Assembly: GCF_024053505.1 (NCBI RefSeq)
Contig: NZ_JAMXQS010000009.1
Span: 219,331 to 283,330, forward strand
Length of the DNA stretch: 64,000 bases
Direction: 5' to 3'
Source: Mesorhizobium liriopis
GTDB lineage: Bacteria; Pseudomonadota; Alphaproteobacteria; Rhizobiales; Rhizobiaceae
The translations under genes and the position numbers were made by a program. Position 1 is the stretch's first letter. Every line of letters starts with the position of its first letter. The notes beneath the pieces were generated by a model, which was not told where the DNA came from, searched no databases, and worked only from the letters and a program-made list of their open reading frames with translations. Shown in pieces: positions 63,854-64,000 of the stretch.

Positions 63854-64000
63854 TTTACAGTTCCGGCTGCCCCCGACTATATACGCCTCATCAACGAGGG
63901 CGGTACGCCGCTGGCGGGGACGGGGTTTTGCCTCTGACTTTGCTGACTGGCTCTGAGGAGTTAGCCTCTGGTGTTTCTTGAGAGCCGCGTGAGCGACACT
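63854..64000 (+). promoter_or_regulatory. strong promoter and untranslated leader of an unseen gene (possibly an rRNA operon)
   Basis: TTTACA (63854-63859) and TATATA (63878-63883) are spaced by 18 nt, preceded by an A/G-rich stretch, and followed by more than 115 nt without a reading frame that opens in a usual way. Leaders of this style precede 16S rRNA genes in Hyphomicrobiales, but the 16S start is not inside the window, so this stays a guess. Nothing else is seen between the ade stop and here. Confidence 0.4.

Noticed and set aside
1..64000. CRISPR arrays, tRNA genes, insertion sequences, toxin-antitoxin or phage-defence genes
   Set aside because: I looked for repeats with regular spacing, cloverleaf arms, transposase motifs and defence domains on both strands and saw none; a tool-based search could still find a short one.

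Overview
The window is GC-rich, densely packed DNA with no tRNA, insertion sequence, CRISPR array or phage gene that I could see. Gene content points to an alphaproteobacterium of the order Hyphomicrobiales (Rhizobiales): a complete erythritol locus of the rhizobial/Brucella type, a LOV-domain HWE-type sensor kinase, a BepRDE-like efflux operon and a RuBisCO-like protein. The genus cannot be fixed from the sequence alone. About 53 protein genes are supported, most of them in tight operons with 4-nt start/stop overlaps.

Layout: 1-4.2 kb, LOV histidine kinase (cut by the left edge), a small membrane protein, NhaA antiporter, a Nudix-fold protein and an alpha/beta hydrolase. 4.2-11.7 kb, an RND efflux operon led by its TetR regulator, then an AraC regulator divergent from an MFS exporter. 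11.8-15.6 kb, a three-subunit molybdenum aldehyde dehydrogenase resembling PaoABC. 15.8-20.4 kb, the RuBisCO-like protein (RLP), a large FAD/NAD(P)-binding protein, a Nudix hydrolase, a PfpI/DJ-1 protein and a DUF3175 protein. 20.5-31.6 kb, the erythritol locus: eryD-eryA-eryB-eryC on the minus strand and, divergently, DUF2291-eryE-eryF-eryG-eryH-eryI. 31.7-34.9 kb, a second kinase/flavin dehydrogenase pair of the same two families. 35.2-43.4 kb, an Hsp70-like ATPase, a reverse transsulfuration pair, a D-lactate/glycolate-type flavoprotein and an operon of two alpha/beta hydrolases with an ICMT-like methyltransferase. 43.5-47.6 kb, cytochrome bo-type quinol oxidase cyoABCD. 47.9-53.8 kb, housekeeping and membrane genes (PgpA, SBF-like transporter, DUF922 protease-like protein, MFS exporter, CysZ-like protein, J-domain protein). 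54-60 kb, a GntR regulator divergent from a D-apiose/D-apionate operon (apnO-apsD-apnL-oiaK). 60-63.8 kb, a small protein, glycerol kinase and adenine deaminase. The last 150 bases look like a strong promoter and leader of an unseen gene, possibly an rRNA operon.

How the genes work together: the most notable feature is that the window appears to hold one pathway scattered over three loci. ApsD, ApnL, ApnO and OiaK (54.9-60 kb) would turn D-apiose into 3-oxo-isoapionate 4-phosphate. The RLP at 15.8 kb is the best candidate for OiaX, which decarboxylates that compound to L-erythrulose 1-phosphate. EryH and EryI (30.3-31.6 kb) take that same compound to D-erythrose 4-phosphate. Erythritol and apiose breakdown would then share their last two steps. 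Enzyme names come from family resemblance read by eye; the joint use of the loci is inference.
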